Source of the DNA: Tuctoria greenei
Taxonomy: Eukaryota > Streptophyta > Magnoliopsida > Poales > Poaceae
Length of the DNA stretch: 64,000 bases
NCBI GenBank assembly: GCA_036927565.1
Contig: JAYESD010000005.1
Coordinates: forward strand, 94,280,301 to 94,344,300
Reading direction: 5' to 3'
The notes below the pieces were generated by a model, which saw nothing but the letters and a program-made list of their open reading frames with translations, made no database searches and was not told where the DNA came from. Shown piece by piece: positions 1 through 8,962 of this stretch; the first letter of the stretch is position 1; each line of letters begins with the position of its first letter. Position numbers and translations under genes: made by a program.

Positions 1-1
1 T

Positions 2-676
2 GAAATCCCGCATTGGGCTTTCACCGTGTCCACATTTGGGGATGGTGAGTTCCTGGTGCGGTTCACCCGTGATGACTATCGGGAGCTCGCCATCGAGACG
101 GCAATCATCTCCATGCCGGATGATAACCACTACTTCTGGCCATGGATCTTTGGTGTCGGTGTGCCGATCGTCGGGTGGTTCTTCCACGTGCAGGTTGTCA
201 ACGAGAACCTCCCTCTGCATGTCTGGTCTGCGGAGGGCATCAGACATGTTCTGGGTGACGTCTTCCTCTTTGATCACTTCGATGCTTCCACTTACCACCG
301 GGAGCATGCTGACCTGTGCACGATCGTTGGGTGGATGAAAGACCCAATCCTCCTGCCTCGGGCCATAATGGCCACCTTCTTTGCAGGAAGTGATGGCCGG
401 ACTGGGAGTGACGGCGGGCCGCCGGTGGAACCTTTCAACCATGCCGCAGTGGTCCGGCCTGGCGGCCTCACGACGGAGCTCATCATCCACCTGGATCACT
501 ACCTCGACTATACGCCGCCGGTCCACCCCAACTCCCTGGCCTCCTCGTCATCAGGTGACTCTTCTGACGGACACTCCTCGGTGTCCTCGAACTCTTCGGT
601 GGACACCTTCCTGCGGCCAAAGAGATTCTACTGGCGGCGTGGGGAAGTGGATGAGGCGGATAACCAGCTCTTTTAG
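2..676 (+). CDS. Partial grass-family protein of unknown function (DUF4283-like), C-terminal part
   Basis: The reading frame is open from the left window edge to a TAG at 674-676, so the true start lies outside. About 224 residues are visible. The order is a folded region with FLVRFT near its start, then PIVGWFFHVQVV, LPLHVWSAEGIRHVLGDV and LLPRAIMATFF, then a Ser/Asp-rich tail (SSSSGDSSDGHSSVSSNSSVD) and a basic end. The pattern 'FLVRF ... FHV ... LPxHxW ... VLGDxxxFDH' resembles a large grass-expanded group often annotated as DUF4283-like or zinc-knuckle-like and sometimes linked to retroelement gag relatives. Its function is unknown to me. A GTG at 26 and an out-of-frame ATG at 36 are not believable starts. 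Whether the full gene is intact cannot be judged here. Confidence 0.55.
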   Translation, partial: EIPHWAFTVSTFGDGEFLVRFTRDDYRELAIETAIISMPDDNHYFWPWIFGVGVPIVGWFFHVQVVNENLPLHVWSAEGIRHVLGDVFLFDHFDASTYHREHADLCTIVGWMKDPILLPRAIMATFFAGSDGRTGSDGGPPVEPFNHAAVVRPGGLTTELIIHLDHYLDYTPPVHPNSLASSSSGDSSDGHSSVSSNSSVDTFLRPKRFYWRRGEVDEADNQLF

Positions 677-1083
677 TATGGCTACCAAAGTGTCCTAGCT
701 CATGTGTTACGTTTCCTGTGGAAACTAAAAATCCTTTACAAATCCTATCCTTCAAAGGGAGCCTATGTTTGAGAGGATTACGACTGGATTAATTTCCGTG
801 AAAAGATTTCCTGTTTAACATTTCGGTTGTCCTTCCTTTTTTCAAACATTTTCTTCCTCGTATTGTCTTCACTTTTTTCTTTCCAGTCCTAGCTACTGGC
901 CTGTTTCATTTTCTTGTTACTACTACTTTATAGACCGCTTTGTGGGCCCCGCTGCAGGTGATCTCCTGGCAACGCCATCGGTTTGGGGACAAGGAGGGTT
1001 TGGCGATCGGAAAGTTCGAACTAATTTTGCACAGATAGTACATCCATGAACAAGAACACCGAGTACATTTAACTTAAAAACAT
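677..1083. other. Non-coding stretch with a promoter-like repeated cassette
   Basis: I see no gene here. The part at about 780-965 recurs at 2195-2600. Shared landmarks are 'aagatttcctgttt' followed by 'acatttcgg', 'ctttccagtc', and a TATA-like 'ctactttatagaccgcttt' at 922-940, followed in both places by 'gcaggtgatctcctgg'-like sequence. It may be a copied promoter, but no gene follows directly on the plus strand. Confidence 0.4.
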
Positions 1084-1171
1084 TACTCCCTCCGTCCCAA
1101 AATACTTGTCCCTTTCGATGGAGGGAGTATCTCCGTCCCAAAATACTTGTCGCTTTGGATAGATGGAGTAT
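1084..1171. mobile_element. Stowaway-like MITE remnant (two collapsed ends)
   Basis: The segment carries TACTCCCTCCGTCCC at 1084 and its mirror GGAGGGAGTA at 1120-1129. A second degenerate copy of the same terminus follows, 'ctccgtcccaaaatacttgtc', ending 'atggagta'. This terminus is typical of grass Stowaway MITEs. The internal part is missing, so it looks like a deletion product. Confidence 0.6.
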
Positions 1172-1192
1172 ATTACAAACACAAGAAAAGAT

Positions 1193-1275
1193 AAACTACA
1201 ACTAAAACCATGAAACGAAAAACTACAACTAAAAACATGAAACGAAAAACTACAACTAAAAACATGAAAAGAAAA
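1193..1275. repeat. 27-bp tandem repeat, three copies
   Basis: The unit 'aaactacaactaaaaacatg' plus 'aaacgaa' is repeated from about 1193, 1220 and 1247 with one or two mismatches. It lies directly 3' of the minus-strand GLGTLP copy 1 and so would be in its 3' UTR or downstream flank. Confidence 0.75.
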
Positions 1276-1290
1276 CACCTAAATACTACT

Positions 1291-1712
1291 CTACTTAGCC
1301 TCCACCTCCTCCTCCTCGGGTGGGTCCTCGGGCTCCTGACCCTCCTCTAGCGCCTCGGTCTCCGGCGGCGGAAGGTGACCTAGTCTCAAGGTCACCGCCA
1401 CGACGAGTTTGCGACGACCCGCGACGCCAAGCTCGGTCGCCATCGTCTCCCAGAGGGAGTCGAGACGAGAGGCCATGTGCGAGAGGCCGAAGACGTAGTG
1501 GCCCGTGATGTCCATTCCAGTACTTTGTGGAAGGGTACCAAGCCCAAGGCATTCCATGGAGTGAGATGTATTCTTAAATACATCTCGAGCCATGTTGAAC
1601 AGGAGGGTATCCTTCACGCGCGGCGGCGAGGGGGGTCCAGCCGCGGCCACTTACCGGCGGCTGGGTCCCTCGGCGGGCTCGGTGGCGGAGGGTTGCTCGA
1701 GCTCGAAAGCAT
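1291..1712 (-). pseudogene. GLGTLP family copy 1, frameshifted
   Basis: The minus-strand frame ending at 1291 carries the family core: RDVF.NTS, then LGLGTLP, then GMDITGHYVFGL, then MASRLDSLWETMATELG, and an acidic C-terminus. The likely start is the ATG at 1712-1710, whose N-terminus (NPPPPSPPRDP) matches the PPPSPPRQP of copy 3. That N-terminal frame and the core frame differ by one base, with the shift near 1650. The core frame has TAA immediately before a GTG and no ATG of its own upstream of the core. I therefore call it broken by a frameshift. A GTAAGT at the junction looks like a donor, but there is no room for an intron. I do not recognise the function; the four copies in this window are described under the other entries. 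Confidence 0.6.
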
Positions 1713-1806
1713 TTGCTTTATACTAGATGCAGCTAGGTTTTGTGGAGAGAAGAGAGGATGTTGGAACGGTTGTGCGGAAAAGACGATGGCGCGGGTGACC
1801 ATCTTA

Positions 1807-2064
1807 TACTCCCCCTGTCCTAAGTGAACTCTATTTTTAGGATTCAAACCGCACATTAGTCAACACGTAAAATTACTCTAACACCCTTCATCAATACATA
1901 TCCTCCCACTTCCCATTCAATGCCAGCAAGTTGCTACGGCGACAAAGGACAGTAGCTGAAAATGTGCAGAGCACACAGCTGACATGACCATACAGTGAAA
2001 GTAAAGTTGAGCTGGGACAAAAAAAATTGGTTGGAAATAATCTTCAGCTGGGACGGAGGTAGTA
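1807..2064. mobile_element. MITE with TACTCCCCCTGTCC / GGACGGAGGTAGTA ends
   Basis: The left end TACTCCCCCTGTCC (1807) and the right end GGGACGGAGGTAGTA (2064) are imperfect inverted repeats enclosing about 258 bp of non-coding DNA. TA at both outer edges fits a Stowaway/Mariner-type target duplication. It lies just upstream of GLGTLP copy 1. Confidence 0.6.
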
Positions 2065-2194
2065 GCATTGTAGCAGTGGTCAGGGGAGGGGACGCGTCAT
2101 ATTTAATTCAAAGGACGCGCATGCGCTGCGCGTGTTACTTGCCTCGGTTACTGGCGCGCACGATCGCTCTGTGCACCCGGTCGCATCAGTTTCG

Positions 2195-2600
2195 CGAAAA
2201 GATTTCCTGTTTCACATTTCGGGTCTCCATGCTGTTATACCTTAAATCGTACACTACGTACTCCCTCCATCCCCAAAAGTATGAAGTTTTTAGAACTAGT
2301 TCTAACATTTTTGTTAGAACTATATTTTTAGAACTATATTGTTCTAACATATAGGAGTACTTCCTATATTTTTCTAACATTTTTGTCGTCCTTTCTTTTA
2401 TTTTCTGGAGTTTATTGTCTCCACTTTTCTTTCCAGTCTTCACTACCGCCTGTTGCGTTTTCCAGTAGTACTACTACTTTATAGACCGCTTTGGAGTTTA
2501 GTGTCTCCACTTTTCTTTCAAGTTGTCGCTACCGACCTGTTGCATTTTCCAGTAGTACTACTTTACAGACCGCTTTGCAGGCCTGCTGCAGGCAATCTCC
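2195..2600. repeat. Second copy of the promoter-like cassette, with an internal ~88-bp tandem duplication
   Basis: This repeats the 780-965 cassette. It then duplicates itself: 'ggagtttattgtctccac' at about 2407 and 'ggagtttagtgtctccac' at about 2495, each followed by 'ctttccag', 'ccagtagtacta' and 'ctttatagaccgcttt' or 'ctttacagaccgcttt'. TATA-like 'ctttata' recurs. It is upstream of the F-box gene, but more than 500 bp away. Confidence 0.55.
2259..2359. mobile_element. Short MITE-like element
   Basis: TACTCCCTCCATCC at 2259 and 'ataggagta' at 2351-2359 are the outer ends. The inside is built from repeats of 'agaacta' and 'gttctaac' that can pair with one another ('agaactagttct' is a perfect palindrome). 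Length is about 100 bp, and it sits inside the cassette repeat. Confidence 0.45.
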
Positions 2601-2663
2601 TGCCTCCTGGCAACTCCAGCGGCTAAAGTAGCATATAGCTGCACTTTAAAAGCCATAACTCCA

Positions 2664-2741
2664 GCGCTCGTATTTTGTTTAGCCCCGTTTTCATCAAAGG
2701 AAACTAACGGGACAATTTAAAGGAAAGGAATCCTCCGGAAG
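2664..2741. repeat. Direct repeat, left copy, flanking the F-box gene
   Basis: About 78 bp starting 'gcgctcgtattttgtttag' and ending 'cctccggaa' recurs at 4055-4131 in the same orientation with roughly ten differences. The two copies bracket the F-box gene at 3118-3921. Confidence 0.7.
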
Positions 2742-2824
2742 GGAAAGACATTCGTACGTAGTTTCGTAAGTAGCATTCCAAGCGGTGCACTTTAGAAGCC
2801 ATAACCATCACTGCGCGTATGCGC

Positions 2825-3095
2825 ACGTCTCATCGTGTTCTCGACGCGTACTAAAGACACACGTCACACACCATCCTCTTCTCCCCCCCCATACACACCA
2901 CGCGTTCACATCCTCTGCAGTAACTGCCCACACACCACCATCCCTCTTCTACGCGCGTACTAAAAATCAATGGGTGTCTCATCGTCTTCTCCGCGCGTAC
3001 TAATAAAGAGTAGTAAGACGACACACCATCCTCTACTCTGCCACACACACCATCCTCTTCTCCGCGTGTACTCTTCCTCTCCATCGCGCGCGCCC
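2825..3095. repeat. Imperfect tandem repeats before the F-box gene
   Basis: Blocks of 'cacacaccatcctcttctcc' alternate with 'cgcgtactaa' several times between 2825 and 3095, ending about 25 bp before the F-box start. These pyrimidine-rich repeats probably form the leader or proximal promoter of that gene. I see no clear TATA box. Confidence 0.5.
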
Positions 3096-3117
3096 TCATT
3101 GGTTCCCTTCGAAGCCC

Positions 3118-3921
3118 ATGGAGCTCCCCTGGCCGCACGATATTGCGGTCCTGATCTCTGGGTGGGTCGCCGCAACCTCCACCCAGCCCATGGACGACCT
3201 CTCCAGTCTGCGTGCCACCTGCAAGGCCATGCACGCGGCGTGCCGTGATCCCATCGTGGGCAGGCGCATGGCGCTGGAGCGGGAGAGCAACTGGGAGTGG
3301 TTCCAACGGCACGGGAACGGGAGCTACGACGCCCTCGTGGAGCGCCTGGCCAACGTGGGCAACCCTCATGCGTGCTATGTCACCGGGTTCAACCTCGTCT
3401 TCAACTACGGTCGTGCGCAGGCGCAGCGGGGCACCCAGTTCCTTGCCCGGGCAGCCGCGAACGACCACAAGGTGGCGGCCTACATCCTCGCCATGCTCCG
3501 CTACGACGCCGACCGCGGGGACCGCAAGTCCCTCGAGTATATCCGATAGGTCGAAGGCGAGGCCCACGTCGGCGACAACGCGGCCGGGTCTGTTGCAATG
3601 AAGAGGACCAACACAGAGTGCTGCCGGTGTCAGAATCAAGCCATGCAGAGGCTCGACGTTTTCGTGAGCTGGAGGTTACTGCGTAGGCCTCCTCCGGGAC
3701 TGCCGCCGGTGGTGCTGCCCGACATTGACGATGACGTTTGCCGCTGCCCAATAGGGGGGAACCAGGGGCCTGCCCGCTGCGGCCGGCGAGGGTGGTACGA
3801 GTGGACCGTCTTCTGTACTGAGAATTGTAGGATTGAGCGCGAGTATGACCTATTCTGCCATAACGTGTTGTACTCTATGGGTTATATTCCCTCCATTCCC
3901 TTTTGGATGCGCTACCCCTAG
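3118..3921 (+). pseudogene. F-box protein (At1g67623-like grass family) split by an in-frame TAG
   Basis: The ATG at 3118 opens a 143-codon frame with an F-box-like N-terminus (LPWPHDIAVLISGWVAATS, then DLSSLRATCKAMHAAC). A Sel1-like helical part follows (ANVGNPHACYVTGF, then RAAANDHKVAAYILAML). The frame stops at TAG 3547-3549 after LEYIR. The next 124 codons are open in the same frame to 3921 and carry the expected Cys-rich end: ECCRCQNQA, then CRCPIGG, then WTVFCTENCRI. In relatives the two parts are one protein of roughly 265 residues. One nonsense change therefore explains the break, or two short products are made. F-box proteins normally link substrates to SCF ubiquitin ligases. The target is unknown and function here is doubtful. 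Confidence 0.75.
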
Positions 3922-4719
3922 TTCTCGCAACGCCAATGAAAAGTGAACAAAGGGAGTATATAAAATAGACTTGTATAAGGCATGTTGATGTGTTTCTCCT
4001 ATATATGCATGCTCGTCTCTGATGAATGTTGCACTTGTTGTGTTTCCCCTATGCGCGCTCGTCTTTTGTTTAGCCCCGTTTGCATCAAAGGAAACTCACG
4101 GGGCAGTTTAAAGGAATGGATTCCTTCGGAAGTGACACATGTGCTTTGAAAAATCTAGGTTCTATAAATTTTGGCTTCACTAATAATAAAGTTGTATAAA
4201 TTGCTACTTCTATATAGGTTCGTAATTAAGTATTACTAGATATAAACACAGTGATATAAACAAGGATTAAAATAAAGCATACGCATAAAATCTCTTCAAC
4301 CAGCAACACAGTGATATAAACAATGATTAAATACTAGATATAAACATCAATGGAACCAAACAATATTGTTCAAAGTACCATTCCAGGCAACAAACTAATT
4401 AATTTGATAGTACTAGCTCTTACGTAATAAAAAAAACACAAAATAAACTAATCGGCACATCTAGTCCGCACCACATCTCTTCAAGCAGCACATTCAGTCC
4501 GTCAGCTAGCTCCATGCATCGTCCTGCACCACCATCTTGCTTGGGTCTACCTCCATGCATCCTGCATCACGACAACCTTGCTTGGACCACCGTCATTGTT
4601 TTCAGCAGAGATTAGTTTATGGCATCATCAAATCTGGAGTAATTTTTTTAGATCATTTGGGGCCGAAAAATAGCTAACACGCTATATATGAGGAGAAAGA
4701 TTAGGATATTATATGCTAC
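3922..4719. other. Non-coding stretch with a direct repeat and AT-rich short repeats
   Basis: This holds the right copy of the direct repeat (4055-4131). An AT-rich stretch follows in which 'gatataaaca', 'acagtgatataaacaa' and 'gattaaa' recur between about 4235 and 4350. No convincing gene is seen. The end near 4718 is the likely intron after the minus-strand pseudogene exon. Confidence 0.5.
4055..4131. repeat. Direct repeat, right copy, flanking the F-box gene
   Basis: This is the partner of 2664-2741 and starts 'gcgctcgtcttttgtttag'. It lies downstream of the F-box gene. The pair could be ends of a duplicated or transposed segment, but no target duplication was identified. Confidence 0.7.
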
Positions 4720-5564
4720 CTGCGCCGTGGACCACATATCCGACGCTTCATTATTCTGGTCGCCAGGATCATTCTGCCCCAAGTCATCTGGGGCAGCAGG
4801 CGGAGGACCTTCATCATCAGGATAAGGACCAGGCAAGACTGGTTCGTGGTAAGGTGGGGGTTGCCACTGAAAGGCGGAGGGTCCTCCTCATCAACCGGAA
4901 GGTGGTCCACAAAATCAAGACCTAGGACGTAAACTGGTTCAGTCCATGAACGTCCTTCCCCGCCGACTTCGTTGCCTCTCCTGAGAACAAGGCTTCGAGG
5001 GATGTCAAGTGGATTATCCACCATCACCAGCAGAATGACCCTAGTCGGGTTTGGATCATTTTCATCCCAATGAAGCAACTGGCCAAAACTGGAGCAGGTT
5101 TGTTCAATAAACCTTCGCTCCTTTAGATCCAGAGGATAACCAAGTAGCAAAATCCAACACCTTCTAGTAAACTGAGCACGACACATATTAAGACTTGCCT
5201 CATCATGTTTTTCAAATCTGAACTCCCGATTCCCAACCACGTGAGGATTTGCTAGGACCAAAGCATCTTTCACCAGTTTATTTCTTAACTTGTAGTACAT
5301 GCCAATCCCATGGGGATGTGCACCGTAAGTAACTACGTGCATTCTTGCCTGATCTTGGATGTACACTACTATTTGGTCCATAAATTCATTACGCTGGGCA
5401 GGAGCTAGTACCTCATTTGTGACCGCAACCACATATTCCTCATTTTTCTTTGCGATTTTGCCAGATATGTGGCACACGCTTCTGGTCCTTCTCAGAGGAC
5501 CACAATCCTTTGGGATCATCAGCCGCGGATAAAATCGACGGGGGTTGATGGAGAAGTTTACCAT
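4720..5564 (-). pseudogene. Grass-expanded protein of unknown function, first exon, with a frameshift
   Basis: The start ATG is at 5564-5562 (MVNFSINPRRF). Visible landmarks are CHISGKIAKKNEEYVVAVTNE, PAQRNEFMDQIVVYIQDQ, AHPHGIGMYYKL, FTRRCWILLLGYPLDL, WDENDPNPTRVILLVMVDNP, DIPRSLVLRRG and GEGRSWTEPVYVLGLD, then EEDPPPFSGNPH. This layout matches a family common in grass genomes whose function I do not know. Near 4862 the expected continuation (PVLPGPYPDDEGPPP) is in another frame, so one base was lost or gained. That second frame ends at CAG/GTAGCA, a believable splice donor at 4719. The family normally has further exons; none is recognisable downstream. Confidence 0.6.
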
Positions 5565-6223
5565 TAATGAGCGATGAGCAGCGAGAAACAAATCTGCCTG
5601 AGAGAAACAAAGGGTGTACTACTAGTATTTGGAGGTTGCGGTTTCTTGGGAGTCTCCGGAGTACTCCTATATTATAAAGCGAAACAACATGGAACCGCTG
5701 CACATCCCCTGCAGTACTGCAGGTGCAGTAGCAGGGGCTGACATGTGGGCCCCACACCTCATAGGACCCACATGTCTGCCCCTGCTACTGCACCTGCAGT
5801 ACTGCAGGGGATGCCGTGACATTGTAATGATGACACCGCGTATAGGGGTAACTTTCGGCCTGTTCCAGTCCGTGCAATAATAACATCGCAAGTCTCGCGA
5901 CTGTTCAGATTTTTGCAGGAAAACAACATGACAAAACGTGAAAAGAAAAAATATCAAAAAAAAACAAGAGAAACCCAACATCACGACTGGAGATGTTTTT
6001 TGATTCACGCACGAAGTGGGTTAAAGGTTAAAAATTGGCATCGTTAAAGGAGATGTTTTTCGATAAAAGGAGAATTTTTCGATAATACATCAGACACATT
6101 GTTCATGAACATAAAAGACATATTACATTAACATACTACCAACACATATATTACAAACAAGAGTAAAGAAAACATGGATGAAAAACACGTAGAAACAAGA
6201 TCAAAACTACTCCTAATCCTATT
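5565..6223. other. Non-coding stretch: fold-back MITE and 3' flank of GLGTLP copy 2
   Basis: Besides the fold-back element at 5703-5813, the part 5821-5990 ('gtaatgatgacaccgcgtat', then 'cggcctgttccagtc') has a second copy at 7353-7490. From about 6040 onward the sequence belongs to the inverted duplication shared with 26.6-26.7 kb. No gene is seen. Confidence 0.5.
5703..5813. mobile_element. Fold-back MITE, near-perfect hairpin
   Basis: The left arm 5703-5751 starts CATCCCCTGCAGTACTGCAG. The right arm 5764-5813 is its reverse complement with two or three mismatches, leaving a loop of about 12 bases. The arms contain nested palindromes (CTGCAGTACTGCAG). The inner part 'gacatgtgggcccc' is a motif common in grass intergenic DNA. 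A broken relative with the same tip is near 29993-30115. Confidence 0.75.
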
Positions 6224-6789
6224 CTACTCGGAGGCCTCGTCCACCTCCGCCGCCGTGCGCGCCGCGGCCGACGCATCCTCCGACGGCTCTGCCTCCGCCT
6301 CCGACGGCGACGGCGACTTCTCTTCCATCTCCACACCGAGCATACAGGCGACGCTGTGCAGAATCTTCCAGCAGCCCTGTACCCCAGCAACCTCCGCGAT
6401 CGTCTCGTGGAAGGTGTCGAGACGAGTGGCCACAAAGATTAACCCGAACAATTAGTAGCAGGAGGAGTCCATGCTGGGGAGCTGGGGAAGCCTCCCAAGA
6501 CCCAAACGGTGACAGATGAGAGATGTATTGTTAAATACATCCCGCGACATTGTGTCCAGCGCTCTTGCATGTTCGACGGTGGAGGACATGTCGTCTTCGA
6601 CATCTTTAATCGGCGCGTTAATTCATCGATGCGGATGGTAAAGAGGCGGACAATCTCCTGTAACCAGCCGGGCTGAGGAGATGCGGGCGCCGCCATCAGT
6701 TCCACCAGCATTGTCGTCGGTGATGGAAACAGAGAAGGAGGTTCGGAGGACGTCGATGGCCTAGAGCGCTTTGGCGCGAGGCTACCCAT
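6224..6789 (-). pseudogene. GLGTLP family copy 2, broken
   Basis: The ATG at 6789-6787 starts MGSLAPKRSRPSTSSEPPS, almost identical to the N-terminus of copy 4. After about 60 residues the family sequence moves to another frame, where MSRDVFNNTS, LGLGRLPQLPSMDSS and then, past an in-frame TAA near 6452, VATRLDTFHETIAEVAG are visible, ending in an acidic tail at 6224. At least one frameshift and one stop break it. The GHY motif of the family is lost. It is a decayed paralogue of the gene at 25777-26514, with which it forms an inverted duplication. Confidence 0.7.
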
Positions 6790-7090
6790 TTGTGTGGTGA
6801 CGGAGGTGCAGAGAAAGAGAGAGAGGTGGTCTACGGTGGCGGGGGGAGAATTTTGGAGGCTAGGATCTAAGGAGCGGTGCAGTGGAGAAGCAAGAGAACA
6901 GTGAGCCTTTATAGCGGGTCGTCGTCTAATAGCAGGCGTGTGGAGATGACCGGACGCTAGAGGAAACCGATTGATTATGAACTGGTCGGTGGCCCCGATT
7001 TCCTCGAAACCGGGGTTTGCATCCTCTCGGTCCTAACGGCTCGACGCGTCCCATCGGCTTTAATGGCAGTTTTTTAGGAGTAATTTCACA
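6790..7090 (-). promoter_or_regulatory. Promoter region of GLGTLP copy 2
   Basis: A TATA box reads CTATAAAGG on the minus strand (6906-6914), about 120 bp upstream of the ATG, the same spacing as in copy 4. Further upstream is a conserved block with 'cggtggccccg', 'aaaccggggtttgcatcctc' and 'cgacgcgtcccatcgg'. Fragments of the block recur at 7562-7645 and 22621-22745 without a gene attached. Confidence 0.6.
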
Positions 7091-7202
7091 CGCAAAGGGC
7101 CCAACGTATATAATTCACATCGACATGTACATGATCGAGGGTCGTCTTTTATGACATGTTCACATGCTATATATACGCCCCAAACATGATCATCGAGCCT
7201 CA

Positions 7203-7246
<44 letters not shown>

Positions 7247-7561
7247 GATGACTATATATATCTCTCAACAAAAAAAGAAAATTAACTCTTGTTTGCATCC
7301 TCTCGGGTATCGCAACTGCGTGCTCGACGAGGGTGATGGGAGTTCTGGTAATGATGACACCGCGTATAGGGGCATAGGGCCAGTGGTAATAAGTACTTCC
7401 GGCCGGTTCCAGCCGTTGCATCACAAAACAAGAAAAGAAAAACATTAAAAACAAGAAGAGAAAAACAACATCAGGACTGGATTAATCTGCGTCAATCAAT
7501 TTCCTATTTTGCAGTTTGGTTCTCCACAATCGAATGGACAGAGTCCTCCATCTTAAAGGAA

Positions 7562-8084
7562 TATGAACTGGTCGGTTGCCCCGGCTTACTCCAAACTGCG
7601 ATTTGCATCCTCTCGGTCCCAACGGCTCGACGCGTCCCATCGGCATAAGAGAAAATTAACACGTGTACGCCACACGTCCGACTATCTGAGCATTAATGCT
7701 TTGTTGTGATCATGTATGATGGCTGGACATGCATGCATGCTTTTGAAAGAGAGCCAGCGAGGCCTCCATCATGTTTCATGCATGATTGATCACTTGTTGA
7801 TGAGGATTTGTGATGTTGATTTTCTTGTTTCATGATGACATTTCTCTTATTTTGTAATGTTCTATGTTACTGAACTCAATGTTGTTCGTCTATTCCATAT
7901 GTTATTTTCTTCTCTATCTGTTGTCTAAGGAACTACGTACTTCGTATTTGTGTTCTATGTGTAACATGCATGTGCAAGACCTTGATCCACGATCATGTTA
8001 AATTGATGGTGTTATACAAGTGTTTTCTCTTTTTGTTGAAAAAACAATCATCATGTTTATTATTTGTATATTATTAATTAATAT
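7562..8084. repeat. Duplicated block, left part of the interrupted copy
   Basis: It starts 'tatgaactggtcggttgccc' and aligns with 22672-23180 over its full length with scattered mismatches. Its right part is 21002-21486, on the other side of the retrotransposon. Together they match 22672-23660. Confidence 0.85.
8080..8084. repeat. Target site duplication AATAT, left
   Basis: AATAT lies directly before the 5' LTR (TGTCGG at 8085) and is repeated at 21002-21006 directly after the 3' LTR. The uninterrupted paralogue has a single AATAT at 23176-23180. Confidence 0.9.
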
Positions 8085-8921
8085 TGTCGGTACCCTAAAA
8101 ACCATACACCCCCTGAGGATACAAAGATCTCAAGGGAAGGACATCTACTCAAATTGAAGACCCTCGGGGGCCCACTCGCCAGACGTAACCGGACCCGCTT
8201 CTCCAACATGGTTAGCCCCTAGGTTACCACGTGTACTGTTAGACCAGAGCTATTACCCGCAAGGGTGAAGCTCCGGGCTAGGTACTGAAACGGCACCTCC
8301 GGAGGTAACCCCTGACCGAGAGAAGCTCCGGACCTGACACGTGCCAGGCCACCCCGGAGCTTCCCGCTTCTCCCAGCAAGCTCCGGAGCTGCCACGTGTC
8401 CATACGTCGGAGCTGGCCGCTTCAAACCCCCGGGAGACGTTGTAACGGCTCCGGATCTCCAAAGGACAGCCGCGGACTTCAAGACCCGATTAATTATCAT
8501 TAATTCCACGTTAATGATATTTAATCGGACGATCTTAACACCTGTAATGGCACTGTCGGAGCCGTTACAGGGTTATTAACAACAATTAATCTCGTGTATC
8601 AATACTAATAACCGCCAGGGCCACATGTCGGGCCAGGCTGACTTGTAACGGTTTGTCCTTGTACTATAAAAGGACAAACCGACGATACACGAGGGGGACT
8701 CGAAAGCTCTCGAACACTCTGAAGCTGACAAGTTAATACAACACACACACACACCCGTGGAGTAGGGTATTACGCTCAGGCGGCCCGAACCACGTAAACC
8801 ACTGTGTCTCTCGTGTCCGATCGCGTTTCATCTTCTTGAGTCTCCGCGCGCCCAAACCGAACCACAAACTCCTTCAACACATTCGTAGTGTCAGGGGATC
8901 TGCCGACTCCAATAGTCGACA
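8085..8921 (+). repeat. 5' LTR (837 bp)
   Basis: It starts TGTCGGTACCC and ends AGTCGACA, so the termini are TG...CA with a short TGTCG/CGACA inverted repeat. It contains several CCGGAGC/GCTCCGG palindromic motifs, a TATA box, and a CA-rich stretch at about 8739-8754. The differences from the 3' LTR are five substitutions in unique sequence and one in the CA stretch. Confidence 0.95.
8649..8681 (+). promoter_or_regulatory. LTR TATA box inside a perfect 12-bp inverted repeat
   Basis: CTATAAAAG at 8664-8672 is the likely TATA box of the retrotransposon promoter. It overlaps the loop of a hairpin whose arms CGGTTTGTCCTT (8649-8660) and AAGGACAAACCG (8670-8681) match perfectly. The same structure is in the 3' LTR at about 20729-20761. 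Transcription should start some 30 bp downstream. Confidence 0.7.
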
Positions 8922-8923
8922 GT

Positions 8924-8941
8924 TGGCGCGCCAGGTAGGGG
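8924..8941 (+). other. Primer binding site
   Basis: TGGCGCGCCAGGTAGGGG starts two bases after the LTR and begins with TGG, as expected for pairing with the 3' CCA of a tRNA. Related Tat elements have the same sequence. I do not assign the tRNA species with certainty. Confidence 0.8.
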
Positions 8942-8962
8942 CGCCTGAGATCTTCAAGAATT

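Larger units (their letters stand above)
6040..7090. repeat. Inverted duplication, left arm (GLGTLP copy 2 unit)
   Basis: This whole unit (3' flank, coding part, leader, TATA box and about 270 bp of promoter) recurs in opposite orientation at about 25478-26710. The homology starts in 'cgataaaaggagaatttttcg' and ends near 'aaaaaactgcc' at both copies. The copies are similar but clearly diverged, so the duplication is old. Confidence 0.75.
7091..8084. other. Non-coding flank and left part of the duplicated block
   Basis: This contains a (TA)n microsatellite at 7207-7245, the second copy of the 5821 motif at 7353, and from 7562 the left part of a block present uninterrupted at 22672-23660. The block ends at the retrotransposon insertion at 8084. 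No gene is seen. Confidence 0.6.

Noticed and set aside
1650..1670. GTAAGT in GLGTLP copy 1 as an intron donor
   Set aside because: The family sequence resumes within a few dozen bases, too short for an intron; a frameshift is simpler.
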